Shown here one piece after another: positions 1 through 8,309 of a stretch of DNA of 21,254 nucleotides. Position numbers and translations under genes: made by a program. The stretch comes from CAZBUK01 sp964495085 (GTDB lineage Bacteria > Bacteroidota > Ignavibacteria > T3Sed10-11). The stretch spans positions 1 to 21,254 of the forward strand of contig CAZBUK010000072.1 in assembly GCA_964495085.1 (NCBI GenBank), given 5' to 3'. The notes under the pieces are model-generated. The model saw only the letters and a list, made by a program, of their open reading frames with translations. It made no database searches and had not been told where the DNA came from. The number at the start of each line of letters is the position of its first letter. Position 1 is the first letter of the stretch.

Positions 1-69
1 CACAACCCCGACGATTTCGGCTTGGTGGACCTGAATCATTCAAAATTTTTAATATTTAATTTTAGACAG

Positions 70-1377
70 ATGTGGAACATTGTGTTATTTTACAAATTGA
101 TATGCAAAGCAGTCCGGTCTTCAGCTTTTCCGGCGATAGTCCTTGCAGCATTGCTCTTACTGCTCTCATGCCGTGAATCCGGCAGAGAGCCCGACGGGAA
201 GACACGGATTGTGATGCTGACGCATTGGGGAGCCGGGTTTCACGAGCCGATGCTGGACTACATCGCCGAATACGAATCGATACATCCGGATATCGTTATC
301 GAGTACAGATCCGTACCGTATCCCGATTATCTCCGCTCCGTTGTTATCTCGCACCTTTCAGGGACCGGACCGGATATTTATCACATCTACTCGCTCTGGG
401 GAGGTCAATTATCCGCAAATGGTATACTCGACCTGCCTCCCCGGGACGTGCAGTCGTTTGTCCGCAATGAATTCACCGAAAGTGCGATCGCCGGCGTTTC
501 GATTCTCGATACGCTGCGGGGAATACCGACCGAGATCTCAACACTTTCCTTATTTTACCGGATTGATTTTTTTGAAGAAGAGGGACTCTCCCGTCCTCCG
601 GAGACCTGGCAAGAGCTTCTCGAATACGCCGGGAGATTGACTCGATATACGCCTGATAATAAAATCAGCCGGGCGGGTTTCGTTTTCCCACGCGAGTGGG
701 ATACGGGGATTGTACTCCCCTTTTATTCGATTCTCTGGTCGAACGGAGGGGAATTGCATGGGCGGGATACAGAGCGCAGTACGGCGAAAATCGAAGAGAC
801 GGTCCGCTATATGAAATCCTTTTACGATCGACGGATCTGCGATGCGAGTTTCTCGTATGCAACGTTTCCCCGCGACCTTTTCAACGGTAGAGTCGCAATG
901 GCATTGCTCACGCCCGACTGGAAGGGCCAGCTCGAATCGGGGATGGGGGATGCCTTCGCGTATGTCCGGACCGCGCCGGTTCCCGCTGGTACGGTTGAAC
1001 GGGTGGCGGCCGGTTATTCATGGTTCTTCGCTGTAGATGCCGGAAGCAGCGTGAAGGAAGAAGCCTGGACATTTCTGCAATGGCTTCAGGAGGAGAGCAG
1101 CGGATTTTCCAGGATGGGTGAGTTTTTAACCGGACTCGGTATGCTCCCGTCGCGTGAGGCGGACATACGGATCGCCGAAAGTGTCTTGGAGGATTCATTC
1201 ACCGGAACCTTCTTCGATGCCCTCGGGTATACCAGACCGGAACCTGTCCATCCGGCTGCCCGTGAAGTGAAAACGATGCTCATGCGGGAGATCGAAAATG
1301 CCTGCATCGGAAGCGCATCACCGCAAGCAGCCGCAGAAAGAATTTCGGAACGAATCAGGCTGCTCACCGGCCGATAG
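70..1377 (+). CDS. ABC transporter sugar-binding lipoprotein (SBP family 1)
   Basis: The product is an extracytoplasmic solute-binding protein of family 1, the group that delivers oligosaccharides to MalFG-type permeases. With the ATG at 70 it has 435 residues. The N-terminus has basic residues, a hydrophobic stretch and a lipobox ending LLLLLSC, with the lipidated cysteine at residue 34. The mature part has family 1 patterns: an opening strand with TLTHWGAG-like sequence (here MLTHWGAG), a GPDIYHIYS loop, RGIPTEISTLSLFYR, a DLFNGRVAM segment, and a GYSWFFAVDAGS strand followed by EEAWTFLQWL. The frame is open back to the window edge and a TTG at 22 is possible, but the sequence before 70 is AT-rich and looks intergenic, and the ATG at 70 gives the better signal peptide. 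Two permease genes follow directly. The substrate is not readable from sequence; the neighbouring glycosidases suggest a glycan fragment. Confidence 0.88.
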   Translation: MWNIVLFYKLICKAVRSSAFPAIVLAALLLLLSCRESGREPDGKTRIVMLTHWGAGFHEPMLDYIAEYESIHPDIVIEYRSVPYPDYLRSVVISHLSGTGPDIYHIYSLWGGQLSANGILDLPPRDVQSFVRNEFTESAIAGVSILDTLRGIPTEISTLSLFYRIDFFEEEGLSRPPETWQELLEYAGRLTRYTPDNKISRAGFVFPREWDTGIVLPFYSILWSNGGELHGRDTERSTAKIEETVRYMKSFYDRRICDASFSYATFPRDLFNGRVAMALLTPDWKGQLESGMGDAFAYVRTAPVPAGTVERVAAGYSWFFAVDAGSSVKEEAWTFLQWLQEESSGFSRMGEFLTGLGMLPSREADIRIAESVLEDSFTGTFFDALGYTRPEPVHPAAREVKTMLMREIENACIGSASPQAAAERISERIRLLTGR

Positions 1378-1388
1378 CGGAATTAATA

Positions 1389-2261
1389 ATGATCTTCTCC
1401 AGACGATACGCTCCGTATATTTTTCTCAGCCCGGCGCTGCTGTTCTATGCCGTATTTTTTATCATTCCGGTCGGATTCGCTCTTTATGTCAGTTTTCATT
1501 CCTGGAATATGCTTTCGTCTATGCATTTCACCGGTTTGGGGAATTACCGGGAATTATTAGTCTCCGATCTGCTGTTTCCGGGTGTCATGCGAAATACGCT
1601 CCTGTTCTCCATCGGACAGGTTGTCCTTGCGATGCTCGTCGCCCTTCCCCTCGCCGTATTGATCGATAGATCGCGGTTAAAAATAATCTGGAGAACAATC
1701 TATTTTCTGCCGCTGGTAACGAGCGTGGTTGCGATCGCTTACATATGGATGTTCATCTACCACCCCGGCTACGGATTGTTGAACGAAATCCTACGATTCT
1801 TTGGAATGAGCGGACCCGACTGGCTTGCCTCTCCGAGGTGGTCGATGTTTTCAGTGATAGCTGCGGCAGTCTGGTCGAATCTGGGAATATATATACTTTT
1901 ATATTTGACGGGACTCGGAAATATACCGCATGCATATTATGAGGCGGCGAATATAGACGGCGCGGGCAGTTGGAAAAAGTTTGTAAACATTACATTGCCG
2001 TTGCTCAAACCGACGCTGCTGTTCGTGAGCGTGTACGGGATGATTGCCGGTCTGCAGGCGTTTGTGCTGATCATGATCATGACGGGGGGAGGTCCGGTCA
2101 ACAGCACACGGATATTATCGCTGTACATGTATGAGACAGCGTTCGAACAACTGAGGATGGGAAAAGCATCCGCAATGGCATTCATGCTCTTCATCGTGGT
2201 TTTTATTATAACCATGGCACAGCTGCGTTTCTTCAGGAGGGGAGGTATTGAAGCATATTAA
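1389..2261 (+). CDS. ABC transporter permease, MalF/UgpA type
   Basis: This 290-residue inner-membrane protein is one of the two permease subunits of the importer. It has about six membrane helices. The first follows the basic start (RRYAPYIFLSPALLFYAVFF), and the last precedes the RFFRRGG tail. The cytoplasmic EAA loop that docks the ATPase is clear: YEAANIDGAGSWKKFVNITL followed by PLLKPT. The length matches MalF/UgpA/LacF-type subunits without the extra MalF periplasmic domain. The gene begins 11 nt after the binding protein with only a weak purine-rich site, so it is probably in the same transcript. No ATP-binding subunit is encoded in the window, so a shared MsmX/MalK-type ATPase elsewhere is inferred. 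Confidence 0.92.
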   Translation: MIFSRRYAPYIFLSPALLFYAVFFIIPVGFALYVSFHSWNMLSSMHFTGLGNYRELLVSDLLFPGVMRNTLLFSIGQVVLAMLVALPLAVLIDRSRLKIIWRTIYFLPLVTSVVAIAYIWMFIYHPGYGLLNEILRFFGMSGPDWLASPRWSMFSVIAAAVWSNLGIYILLYLTGLGNIPHAYYEAANIDGAGSWKKFVNITLPLLKPTLLFVSVYGMIAGLQAFVLIMIMTGGGPVNSTRILSLYMYETAFEQLRMGKASAMAFMLFIVVFIITMAQLRFFRRGGIEAY

Positions 2262-2321
2262 TCGAGTGATACGGATATCTGGAACGGGTACATCGATCTC
2301 AGGAGATAAAAATATTAACGT

Positions 2322-2339
2322 CGTACGCTTTACCGTACG
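2322..2339 (+). repeat. Small CGTACG hairpin between the two permease genes
   Basis: Two copies of the self-complementary hexamer CGTACG (2322-2327 and 2334-2339) are separated by CTTTAC and can form a 6-bp stem with a 6-nt loop in the 108-nt gap between the permease genes. No U-tract follows, so this does not look like an intrinsic terminator. It could be an mRNA processing or stabilising element, or chance. Confidence 0.3.
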
Positions 2340-2369
2340 TCCTATGTTCCCGGATACAGGAAATACATA

Positions 2370-3278
2370 TTGAATAATCATCGCAAAATATCAAATCGAG
2401 CGGTGAAAGACCGACGTGCCGGTTCGATCATCGGATTTTCCGTCCTTGCGACGGGTACGCTCATAATACTCATCCCGTTCTGGGAAATGCTATCCGGCTC
2501 TCTTAAAACACCCGCCGAACTTTATTCTACCGGCTTTCGGCTGCTCCCTGAATCTCCGATATGGGAAAACTACGCAGATCTCGTCTCAGTGCTGCCGTTA
2601 TCCCGACTGTTTTTTAACAGTCTGTTGGTCTCCGGCAGCGTAACGATTCTCGTACTGGCCACAAGTTCGCTTGCGGGTTTTGCTCTGGCCAAGTACGACT
2701 TCAAAGGAAGAGCTTTCATCTTTAAGGGAGTTCTCTCCACAATGCTGTTCCCTCAGTTTATATTTCTTATTCCCGTTTATTTTATTCTGAAGAGCGTTCC
2801 ACTGGCAGGAGGAAACGATGTGATTGGTATCGGCGGCTCGGGATTGCTCCAATCCTATCCCGGGCTCATCATTCCTTTCGCCGTCAGCGGTTTCGGAATT
2901 TTCCTGATGCGGCAGTATATTCTGAGCCTGCCCGATTCGTTGATCGATGCCGCTCGAATCGACGGTTGTTCGGAGTTCAGGATCTTCCGAGCCGTTGTCC
3001 TGCCGTTGTCCAAACCGGCGCTCGTCACGCTGGCGATTTTCACCTTCATCGCCCAATGGAACGAATATATCTGGACAGTTACCGTGACGACTGCTTCGCC
3101 CGAACTTATGACTCTACCTGTGGGTATTCAGCTCCTTCGGGGTTCATTCGACATCACGAGGTTCGAATCGCTCATACGGGCAGCGTTGGTACTCGCGGTA
3201 ATACCGACGATCCTGCTCTTCGTCGTTCTGCAAAAGTATTATATTCGTAGTCTAAACTTTACCGGACTCAAGGAGTAA
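2370..3278 (+). CDS. ABC transporter permease, MalG/UgpE type
   Basis: This is the second inner-membrane permease subunit, with 302 residues and about six membrane helices. Its EAA loop reads LIDAARIDGCSEFRIFRAVV followed by LPLSKPALVTL, and the C-terminus ends in a short basic tail, YYIRSLNFTGLKE, as is usual in MalG-type subunits. The start is a TTG: an in-frame TAA lies at 2316-2318, and the first internal Met falls inside the first membrane helix. An AGGA at 2358-2361 is suitably spaced. The stop codon overlaps the strong AAGGAG site of the next gene, so the glycosidase gene is probably cotranscribed. It should pair with the MalF-type subunit upstream and an ATPase encoded elsewhere. Confidence 0.9.
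   Translation: MNNHRKISNRAVKDRRAGSIIGFSVLATGTLIILIPFWEMLSGSLKTPAELYSTGFRLLPESPIWENYADLVSVLPLSRLFFNSLLVSGSVTILVLATSSLAGFALAKYDFKGRAFIFKGVLSTMLFPQFIFLIPVYFILKSVPLAGGNDVIGIGGSGLLQSYPGLIIPFAVSGFGIFLMRQYILSLPDSLIDAARIDGCSEFRIFRAVVLPLSKPALVTLAIFTFIAQWNEYIWTVTVTTASPELMTLPVGIQLLRGSFDITRFESLIRAALVLAVIPTILLFVVLQKYYIRSLNFTGLKE
3270..3275 (+). promoter_or_regulatory. Ribosome-binding site overlapping the permease stop codon
   Basis: AAGGAG lies just before the TAA at 3276-3278 and 6 nt upstream of the ATG at 3282. It is one of the few near-consensus Shine-Dalgarno sites in the window and fixes the start of the glycosidase gene. The overlap supports translational linkage with the permease. Confidence 0.7.
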
Positions 3279-3281
3279 TCT

Positions 3282-5069
3282 ATGTATCGATGGTTCGGCA
3301 TCTGGTTGCTGAAAACCGTTTTTATCGCTTCTCTCTTCCACGCATGGATATACTCTCAGGAGGCCGTTGTCCGGATAGATGCGGGGGATATCGAAAACCG
3401 GATCAGTCCCTATCTGTATGGAATCAATACCGCGCGGTGGGATGAAAGTATCTTTCCGGGACCTCCGGAAGATATGCTGCTGTCGGCCGACCGGGACGCT
3501 ATCGCGAAGATTCGAGCCGCCGGTTTCAGCGTGCTCAAGTATCCCGGCGGAACCGACGCCGACGGATATATCTGGAACGACCCGAAGAATAACCCGGCGG
3601 AAATGAGCACGGATGAGTATGCACAATTCCTGAAAGCGGTCGGGGCGGTCGGTTTTATTACCGTAAATTTCAATGAATCTCCCGAACTCGCTGCAGCCTG
3701 GGTTCGATATGTCAATAAGGAGAAGGGCTACGGGATACCTTTCTGGGAAGTCGGCGACGAGCAGTGGGGATGGTGGGCGCGGGGGCATGATTCGCCGCAG
3801 CATTATGCGGAACGATTTATCTCCTTCGCTCAAGCGATGAAATCGGTCGATCCCTCGATCAAAATCGCCGCTAACGTAAAACCCGGGGCTGGTACGGACG
3901 ACTGGACCGGAGCGCTGCTTCGGGAAGCAGGCGAGTATATCGATATGGTGACTTTTACGTTTTATCCCCTGACATCTCAGGTGAACGAAGATGATGATAC
4001 GCTGTTCGCGAGCATCGAAACGTTTCATCGGACATATTCGGAAATCCGGAGGAGCCTCCGGGAAAACCTGCCGGCCGAAAAAGCCGATACGATGTGGATC
4101 GTCCCGGTCGGATATAATTCGGTAAACATTTATCCGGGACCGATTACCGTGTCAATCGCGAACGCGCTGTGGGTCGGGGATATGCTCGGTACCATGGCGA
4201 ATCTCGGGGTTGGCATGGCATGCTACTGGGCGATTCACAATGCGTATCCTCCGCGGGGCGGTGACTATGGAGTACTCTCATCGGATGGGAAAAATACACC
4301 GGGTTATTCCTACTATCCGTTTCAGATATTCACCGAACTCTACGGGAACACCGCTGTCCGGACGTCGAGTTCGGATAAAAGCCTGTCCGCCTACGCTTCG
4401 CTCAAAGGAAGAGATACCCTTTCCGTGGTACTCATAAACAAATCCCGCGACGGAGTAAAACAAGTAGCTTTCGACATTCGGAATTTCATACCCGATGCGA
4501 GCGGCAGAGCGTGGATCCTTAACGAAGACCGAAAATATGCCGGGTACAGGGAGTACCGCATTTCCGGCGAAAAAATCACCCTTGAGGTTCCGCCGTATTC
4601 GCTCGTGGCTATCCATTTTTATCGGGAGGGAAGACGTCTCCCACCGCCGAATCTCGCATTGAACGCAACAGCTTCAGCGTCATCGGTATCGGAGACTGGG
4701 CCGAATTTCGGTCCCGAAAATACCGTCGACGGCACGATGTATACCAGGTGGGCTTCCGCCCCATGGCAGTCCGACGACGGATCCGACACGCAATGGCTGA
4801 TGCTGGATCTCGGCGATCGAAAATATTTTAACGAGATTATTCTTCATTGGGCGCACAATCATGCAGCCGATTACAGAATCGAGGTGTCGGAAGACGGTTC
4901 AAACTGGCTTGTCGTGTCGAAAAGAACGAATGCACCGGGAGGGACCGAGCGCATAGCGATCGATCGTTCGAATTCCCGGTTCATCAGACTCTTTTGTTTA
5001 CGCGGTACCGGGAGCATATCGACGTACTCACTGTTTCAGATCGAAGTTTATAACCGGGATGGTCTATAA
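3282..5069 (+). CDS. Secreted GH51-like (clan GH-A) protein with C-terminal F5/8C (CBM32-like) domain, nucleophile apparently lost
   Basis: The 595-residue product starts with a signal peptide (LLKTVFIASLFHAWIYSQ) and continues with a (beta/alpha)8 domain resembling alpha-L-arabinofuranosidases of GH51 and relatives. Visible landmarks are LKYPGGTDADGYIWND, WEVGDEQWGWW with probable acid/base Glu160, VDPSIKIAANVKPGAG, and an ALWVGDMLGTMANLGVGMA helix before YWAIHN. The strand that normally carries the nucleophile, written TEYNS or TEWNS in relatives, here reads VPVGYNS, with Gly277 (codon GGA, 4110-4112) in place of Glu. A beta-sandwich follows to about residue 450, then a discoidin/F5-8C domain from about 457 to 595 (NLALNATASASS, DGTMYTRWAS, WLMLDLG, YRIEVSEDGSNW). 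Family assignment is from motifs only; GH39 or GH79 relatives are possible. The protein is probably exported and may bind rather than cleave its glycan. It follows the permease gene by 3 nt. Confidence 0.72.
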   Translation: MYRWFGIWLLKTVFIASLFHAWIYSQEAVVRIDAGDIENRISPYLYGINTARWDESIFPGPPEDMLLSADRDAIAKIRAAGFSVLKYPGGTDADGYIWNDPKNNPAEMSTDEYAQFLKAVGAVGFITVNFNESPELAAAWVRYVNKEKGYGIPFWEVGDEQWGWWARGHDSPQHYAERFISFAQAMKSVDPSIKIAANVKPGAGTDDWTGALLREAGEYIDMVTFTFYPLTSQVNEDDDTLFASIETFHRTYSEIRRSLRENLPAEKADTMWIVPVGYNSVNIYPGPITVSIANALWVGDMLGTMANLGVGMACYWAIHNAYPPRGGDYGVLSSDGKNTPGYSYYPFQIFTELYGNTAVRTSSSDKSLSAYASLKGRDTLSVVLINKSRDGVKQVAFDIRNFIPDASGRAWILNEDRKYAGYREYRISGEKITLEVPPYSLVAIHFYREGRRLPPPNLALNATASASSVSETGPNFGPENTVDGTMYTRWASAPWQSDDGSDTQWLMLDLGDRKYFNEIILHWAHNHAADYRIEVSEDGSNWLVVSKRTNAPGGTERIAIDRSNSRFIRLFCLRGTGSISTYSLFQIEVYNRDGL

Positions 5070-5110
5070 GCCGGACCGGAATTAGAAAAATATTATCGAC
5101 GGGAAATACA

Positions 5111-6325
5111 ATGAATACTGTTCAAACCGGCGCCGAGCTTCTGGTTTCCGACGCATTGGACTTGATCAGGGGAAGAAATCTGGGGATTATCACAAATCAT
5201 ACGTCGGTCATCAGGAACCGCGACGGCGGTTTCCAGCATATTATCGACGTCTTATACGGTTCCCCGGGTATTTCGATTAAAGCTCTGTTCAGTCCGGAGC
5301 ATGGCATTCGCGGCGATATCCCTCCCGGACAACATATCGAACACGGCACCGACCCAAAAACGGGATTACCGATATATTCTCTCTATGGAGATTTAAAAAA
5401 ACCGACTTCCGATATGCTGCGCGGGATCGATATGCTGATCTACGATATCCAGGATGTAGGGGTGCGTTTCTATACTTTTATTAGCACGCTCTATTATACT
5501 CTGGAAGCCGCCGCGGAATCGAATATTCCGTATCTGTTGCTCGACAGACCGAATATGCTTTCGAACTGTATCGTCGACGGACCGCTACTCGAGGAGGGAC
5601 TCAGATCATTCATCGGATTAAAACCGATCCCCGTCGTCTACGGACTGACACCGGGCGAACTGGCGGGTATGATCATAGAGGAAGGATGGCTGAAGAACGG
5701 AATGAAAGTTTCCTTGAAAACTATCGGTATGAAGGGATACTATCGCAATATGTGGTACGATGATACCGGATTGCCGTGGTTGAATCCCTCGCCGAATTTG
5801 CGCTCGCTTGATGCCGTTATCACGTACCCCGGAATCGCTTTGCTCGAGGGTACCAATATCAGTGAAGGAAGGGGAACCGAAACTCCTTTTCTTGTTGCGG
5901 GCGCGCCATTTGTGGACGGAGCCGAACTTAAGAGGAAATTATCAATGAATGAGTTTGACGGAGTCGTTTTAAACGAGACAGAGTTTACACCCGCACGGAG
6001 CGGTCAACCGAGAGGTGGTCCGAAACACAGCAACAAAAATTGTAAAGGAGTATCAATACATGTCGTCGATCGTCAAAAGATACAGCCGGTCGCACTTGGG
6101 ATCAAATTGATCTGTGCGCTCCGGGATCTCTATCCCGGGAAGCTTCGTTTCCGGGATACATGGTTCGACCGGTTGATAGGTACGTCATCCGTAAGGAAAA
6201 TGATAATCCGGGGCGAATCTCAGGACGATATCATACGGGGATGGCAGTCGCAGCTCGGAGAGTACCGTAAAGCATGCGAGCGATATTTTCTGTATCCGAT
6301 AAAAAAGTCGTTCGCTTCAGTCTGA
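5111..6325 (+). CDS. namZ: DUF1343 / NamZ-type exo-beta-N-acetylmuramidase (GH171)
   Basis: The 404-residue protein belongs to DUF1343, whose characterised member NamZ of Bacillus subtilis removes MurNAc from the non-reducing end of peptidoglycan fragments. Family landmarks are LGIITNHTSV (residues 24-33), FSPEHGIRGD (60-69) with Glu63 matching the proposed catalytic Glu-His pair, YDIQDVGVRFYTFISTLYYT, LLDRPN, WLNPSPNLRSLDAVITYPG and EGTNISEGRGTETPF. The length is typical for the two-domain family. No signal peptide or lipobox is visible; the protein starts MNTVQTGAELLVSD, so it appears cytoplasmic unless the start is wrong. It lies 41 nt after the GH51-like gene and before a GHL10 lipoprotein. 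The symbol is given for family likeness; activity on MurNAc is inferred. Confidence 0.88.
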   Translation: MNTVQTGAELLVSDALDLIRGRNLGIITNHTSVIRNRDGGFQHIIDVLYGSPGISIKALFSPEHGIRGDIPPGQHIEHGTDPKTGLPIYSLYGDLKKPTSDMLRGIDMLIYDIQDVGVRFYTFISTLYYTLEAAAESNIPYLLLDRPNMLSNCIVDGPLLEEGLRSFIGLKPIPVVYGLTPGELAGMIIEEGWLKNGMKVSLKTIGMKGYYRNMWYDDTGLPWLNPSPNLRSLDAVITYPGIALLEGTNISEGRGTETPFLVAGAPFVDGAELKRKLSMNEFDGVVLNETEFTPARSGQPRGGPKHSNKNCKGVSIHVVDRQKIQPVALGIKLICALRDLYPGKLRFRDTWFDRLIGTSSVRKMIIRGESQDDIIRGWQSQLGEYRKACERYFLYPIKKSFASV

Positions 6326-6400
6326 TTCCGCTTTTATGTCGTATGTAATCATTACGCTGTGTAACCTGACCGAATAAATATATGACAAAAGGTAAATAAG

Positions 6401-7945
6401 ATGAAAACGAAATATCGTATGTCGGGAATGTGGCGATTCCCTTTTTTCTGGCTGGCGACGGCCTTCCTGTTCGCAGGATGCGCGGCTGTTCGTCCCCCGT
6501 ATGATCCGGCTGAAGCCGATCTTCCCCGGATCGGGAGAGAATTCCGCGCTGTCTGGATTGCGACGGTTGCAAATATCGACTGGCCTTCGGCGCCGGGACT
6601 GCCGGTAGAACGACAGAAGGCAGAGCTGAGATCGCTGTTCGACAGAGCCGAAGCGATGCATATGAACGCGATTATCCTTCAGGTCCGTCCGATGACCGAT
6701 GCGGTCTACTTTTCAGAGCTCGAACCATGGTCCGAATATCTGACGGGGGAAATGGGTAAACCCCCGGAACCATTCTACGATCCGCTTGCATTCGCTATCG
6801 AAGAGGCGCACAAACGGGGAATGGAACTGCATGCCTGGTTCAACCCGTTCCGCTCGAGACACTCCACCGCATTCTCCGAGGTGTCCGATCAACACGTCAG
6901 CCGTACAAATCCGGATATTGTTCGCAAGTACGGCCAACACCTCTGGCTCGATCCCGGTATGGAGGAGGCGCGCGAATACTCCGTCAATGTCATCCTGGAT
7001 GTGATCAGAAGGTACGATATCGACGGCGTGCATATCGACGATTATTTTTACCCGTATCGGGAACAGGACGCCGAAGGCAGACCGATTGAGTTCCCGGACA
7101 GCATGAGCTATGCGAGATCGCTTGAGGAAGGGATTGAGATGGATATCGACGACTGGAGGAGAAATAACGTCGATCTCTTCGTCGAGCGGTTATATACGGA
7201 GATTAAGCGGGTGAAGCCGCAGGTACGGTTCGGAATCAGTCCGTTCGGAATCTGGCGGCCCGGGTATCCCGAACAGATAGAAGGCTTCGATGCATACCAG
7301 GAGATATACGCCGATGCACTCAAATGGTGGGTGAACGGGTGGTGCGATTACTTCACGCCGCAACTCTATTGGCCGATAGATCAGCGCGCTCAAAGCTATC
7401 CGGTTCTCCTGAAGTGGTGGCATGATCAGAATGTAACAAACCGCCATCTCTGGCCGGGTAATTTTACCAGCCGGATCACCGGTGAGGATACCGGGTGGCC
7501 GGTCGAAGAGATATTGAGGCAGGTAGAGCACACGCGAATGCAGTCCGGTGCGGAAGGAAACGTGCATTTCAGCATGCGCGTCTTTATGCGTAATCCGGAT
7601 AACCTCGCCGGCCGACTTGCAGGAGGACCATACAATGAACCCGCTCTGATACCGGCGAGTCCATGGTTGGGCGAACAATCGGTATCGAAACCGGAACTTT
7701 CGCTGATTCACGCGGGTGATAGATATTTCGCCGCGATTAATCCGGCCCGGGACGAAACCGTTTGGCTGTGGGTGGTCAGGTGTCTGTACGGTTCGAAATG
7801 GAAGACCGAAATCCATCCGGGATGGAAACATTCGGTCACCGTCGGAGCGGGGAGCGGACGCGGAAAACTTCGGGCGGTTGCCGTCACCGCTGTCGATAGA
7901 CTCGGCTTCGAGAGCGAGGCCGTCATCGCGATTCCGGACCGATGA
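6401..7945 (+). CDS. GHL10-family (DUF187, DigH/YngK-like) lipoprotein glycosidase
   Basis: The 514-residue product begins with a lipoprotein signal sequence whose lipobox is LFAGC, with Cys27 as the lipidation site. The catalytic barrel is of the glycosyl-hydrolase-like 10 family: EFRAVWIATVANIDWPS (residues 47-63), IILQVRPMTDAVYFS, HAWFNPFRSRHS (144-155), LWLDPG, DGVHIDDYFYPYRE (208-221) with the acidic cluster at the active site, ISPFGIWRPGYPEQ and YFTPQLYWP. About 80 C-terminal residues form a beta-rich, fibronectin-like tail. In E. coli the GHL10 lipoprotein DigH cleaves denuded peptidoglycan strands; YngK of Bacillus is related. This protein is therefore probably anchored in the envelope and cuts a glycan near its NamZ neighbour, but substrate specificity is inference. 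The gene starts 75 nt after namZ behind an AAAGGT-like ribosome site. Confidence 0.88.
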   Translation: MKTKYRMSGMWRFPFFWLATAFLFAGCAAVRPPYDPAEADLPRIGREFRAVWIATVANIDWPSAPGLPVERQKAELRSLFDRAEAMHMNAIILQVRPMTDAVYFSELEPWSEYLTGEMGKPPEPFYDPLAFAIEEAHKRGMELHAWFNPFRSRHSTAFSEVSDQHVSRTNPDIVRKYGQHLWLDPGMEEAREYSVNVILDVIRRYDIDGVHIDDYFYPYREQDAEGRPIEFPDSMSYARSLEEGIEMDIDDWRRNNVDLFVERLYTEIKRVKPQVRFGISPFGIWRPGYPEQIEGFDAYQEIYADALKWWVNGWCDYFTPQLYWPIDQRAQSYPVLLKWWHDQNVTNRHLWPGNFTSRITGEDTGWPVEEILRQVEHTRMQSGAEGNVHFSMRVFMRNPDNLAGRLAGGPYNEPALIPASPWLGEQSVSKPELSLIHAGDRYFAAINPARDETVWLWVVRCLYGSKWKTEIHPGWKHSVTVGAGSGRGKLRAVAVTAVDRLGFESEAVIAIPDR

Positions 7946-8309
7946 TGCTGTTCCGGAAGCAGACTGATATCGAGTACATTTTGCATTCATTGACCTGAGA
8001 ATGGAACCGATTTCTTCCGCATGGGGAGCGGTTCACATCTCTTTCGAGGCCGGAAATCGGACACGTACACGACCCTACAAACTATTATTCTTAATTGATT
8101 TAGAGGAAAATAGTCACTACATTGCAATCGTTTACATAAACGGAATTCACTCAATGTTTACACGGTCACTCCGAATTCCGGCAGACATTATTCCCGCTCC
8201 AAACGATATCACGATTCCCGATAAGTAAATGTCGGGGGAAACCCTCATTACTCTGTGGCCGGGAGACCGGTACGAAAGATAGTCTTCCGGAATATATAAG
8301 GATTCTGAC
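7946..8309 (+). other. 364-nt intergenic region upstream of the acetyltransferase-symporter genes
   Basis: This is the longest gap within the glycan-related cluster. An open frame at 8001-8228 exists but has no recognisable protein features, no ribosome site and an odd composition, so I treat the stretch as non-coding. Its middle part is AT-rich and contains the imperfectly spaced pair ACTATT (8081-8086) and AATAGT (8109-8114), an inverted repeat at 8129-8142 and a second GTTTACA at 8156-8162. A promoter for the downstream genes probably lies here, although no clear -35/-10 or Bacteroidota-type -33/-7 pair could be fixed. Confidence 0.5.
8129..8142 (+). promoter_or_regulatory. Possible operator: inverted repeat CGTTT-acat-AAACG
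   Basis: CGTTT (8129-8133) and AAACG (8138-8142) form an exact inverted repeat around ACAT. The overlapping heptamer GTTTACA (8130-8136) recurs at 8156-8162, 26 nt further on, or about two and a half helical turns. The form resembles LacI/GalR-type operators with AAACG half-sites, but the spacing differs from the classical operator. No regulator gene is in the window, so the call is tentative. Confidence 0.3.

Noticed and set aside
7190..7990. 266-codon minus-strand open frame under the GHL10 gene
   Set aside because: It is antisense to a well-supported glycosidase, its composition is rich in Arg, Pro and Ser as expected of a shadow frame, and no domain is visible.
8001..8228. 75-codon plus-strand open frame in the gap before the acetyltransferase gene
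   Set aside because: It has no ribosome site, no recognisable motif or membrane segment, and it overlaps the AT-rich region with the inverted repeats. A regulatory gap is more likely.
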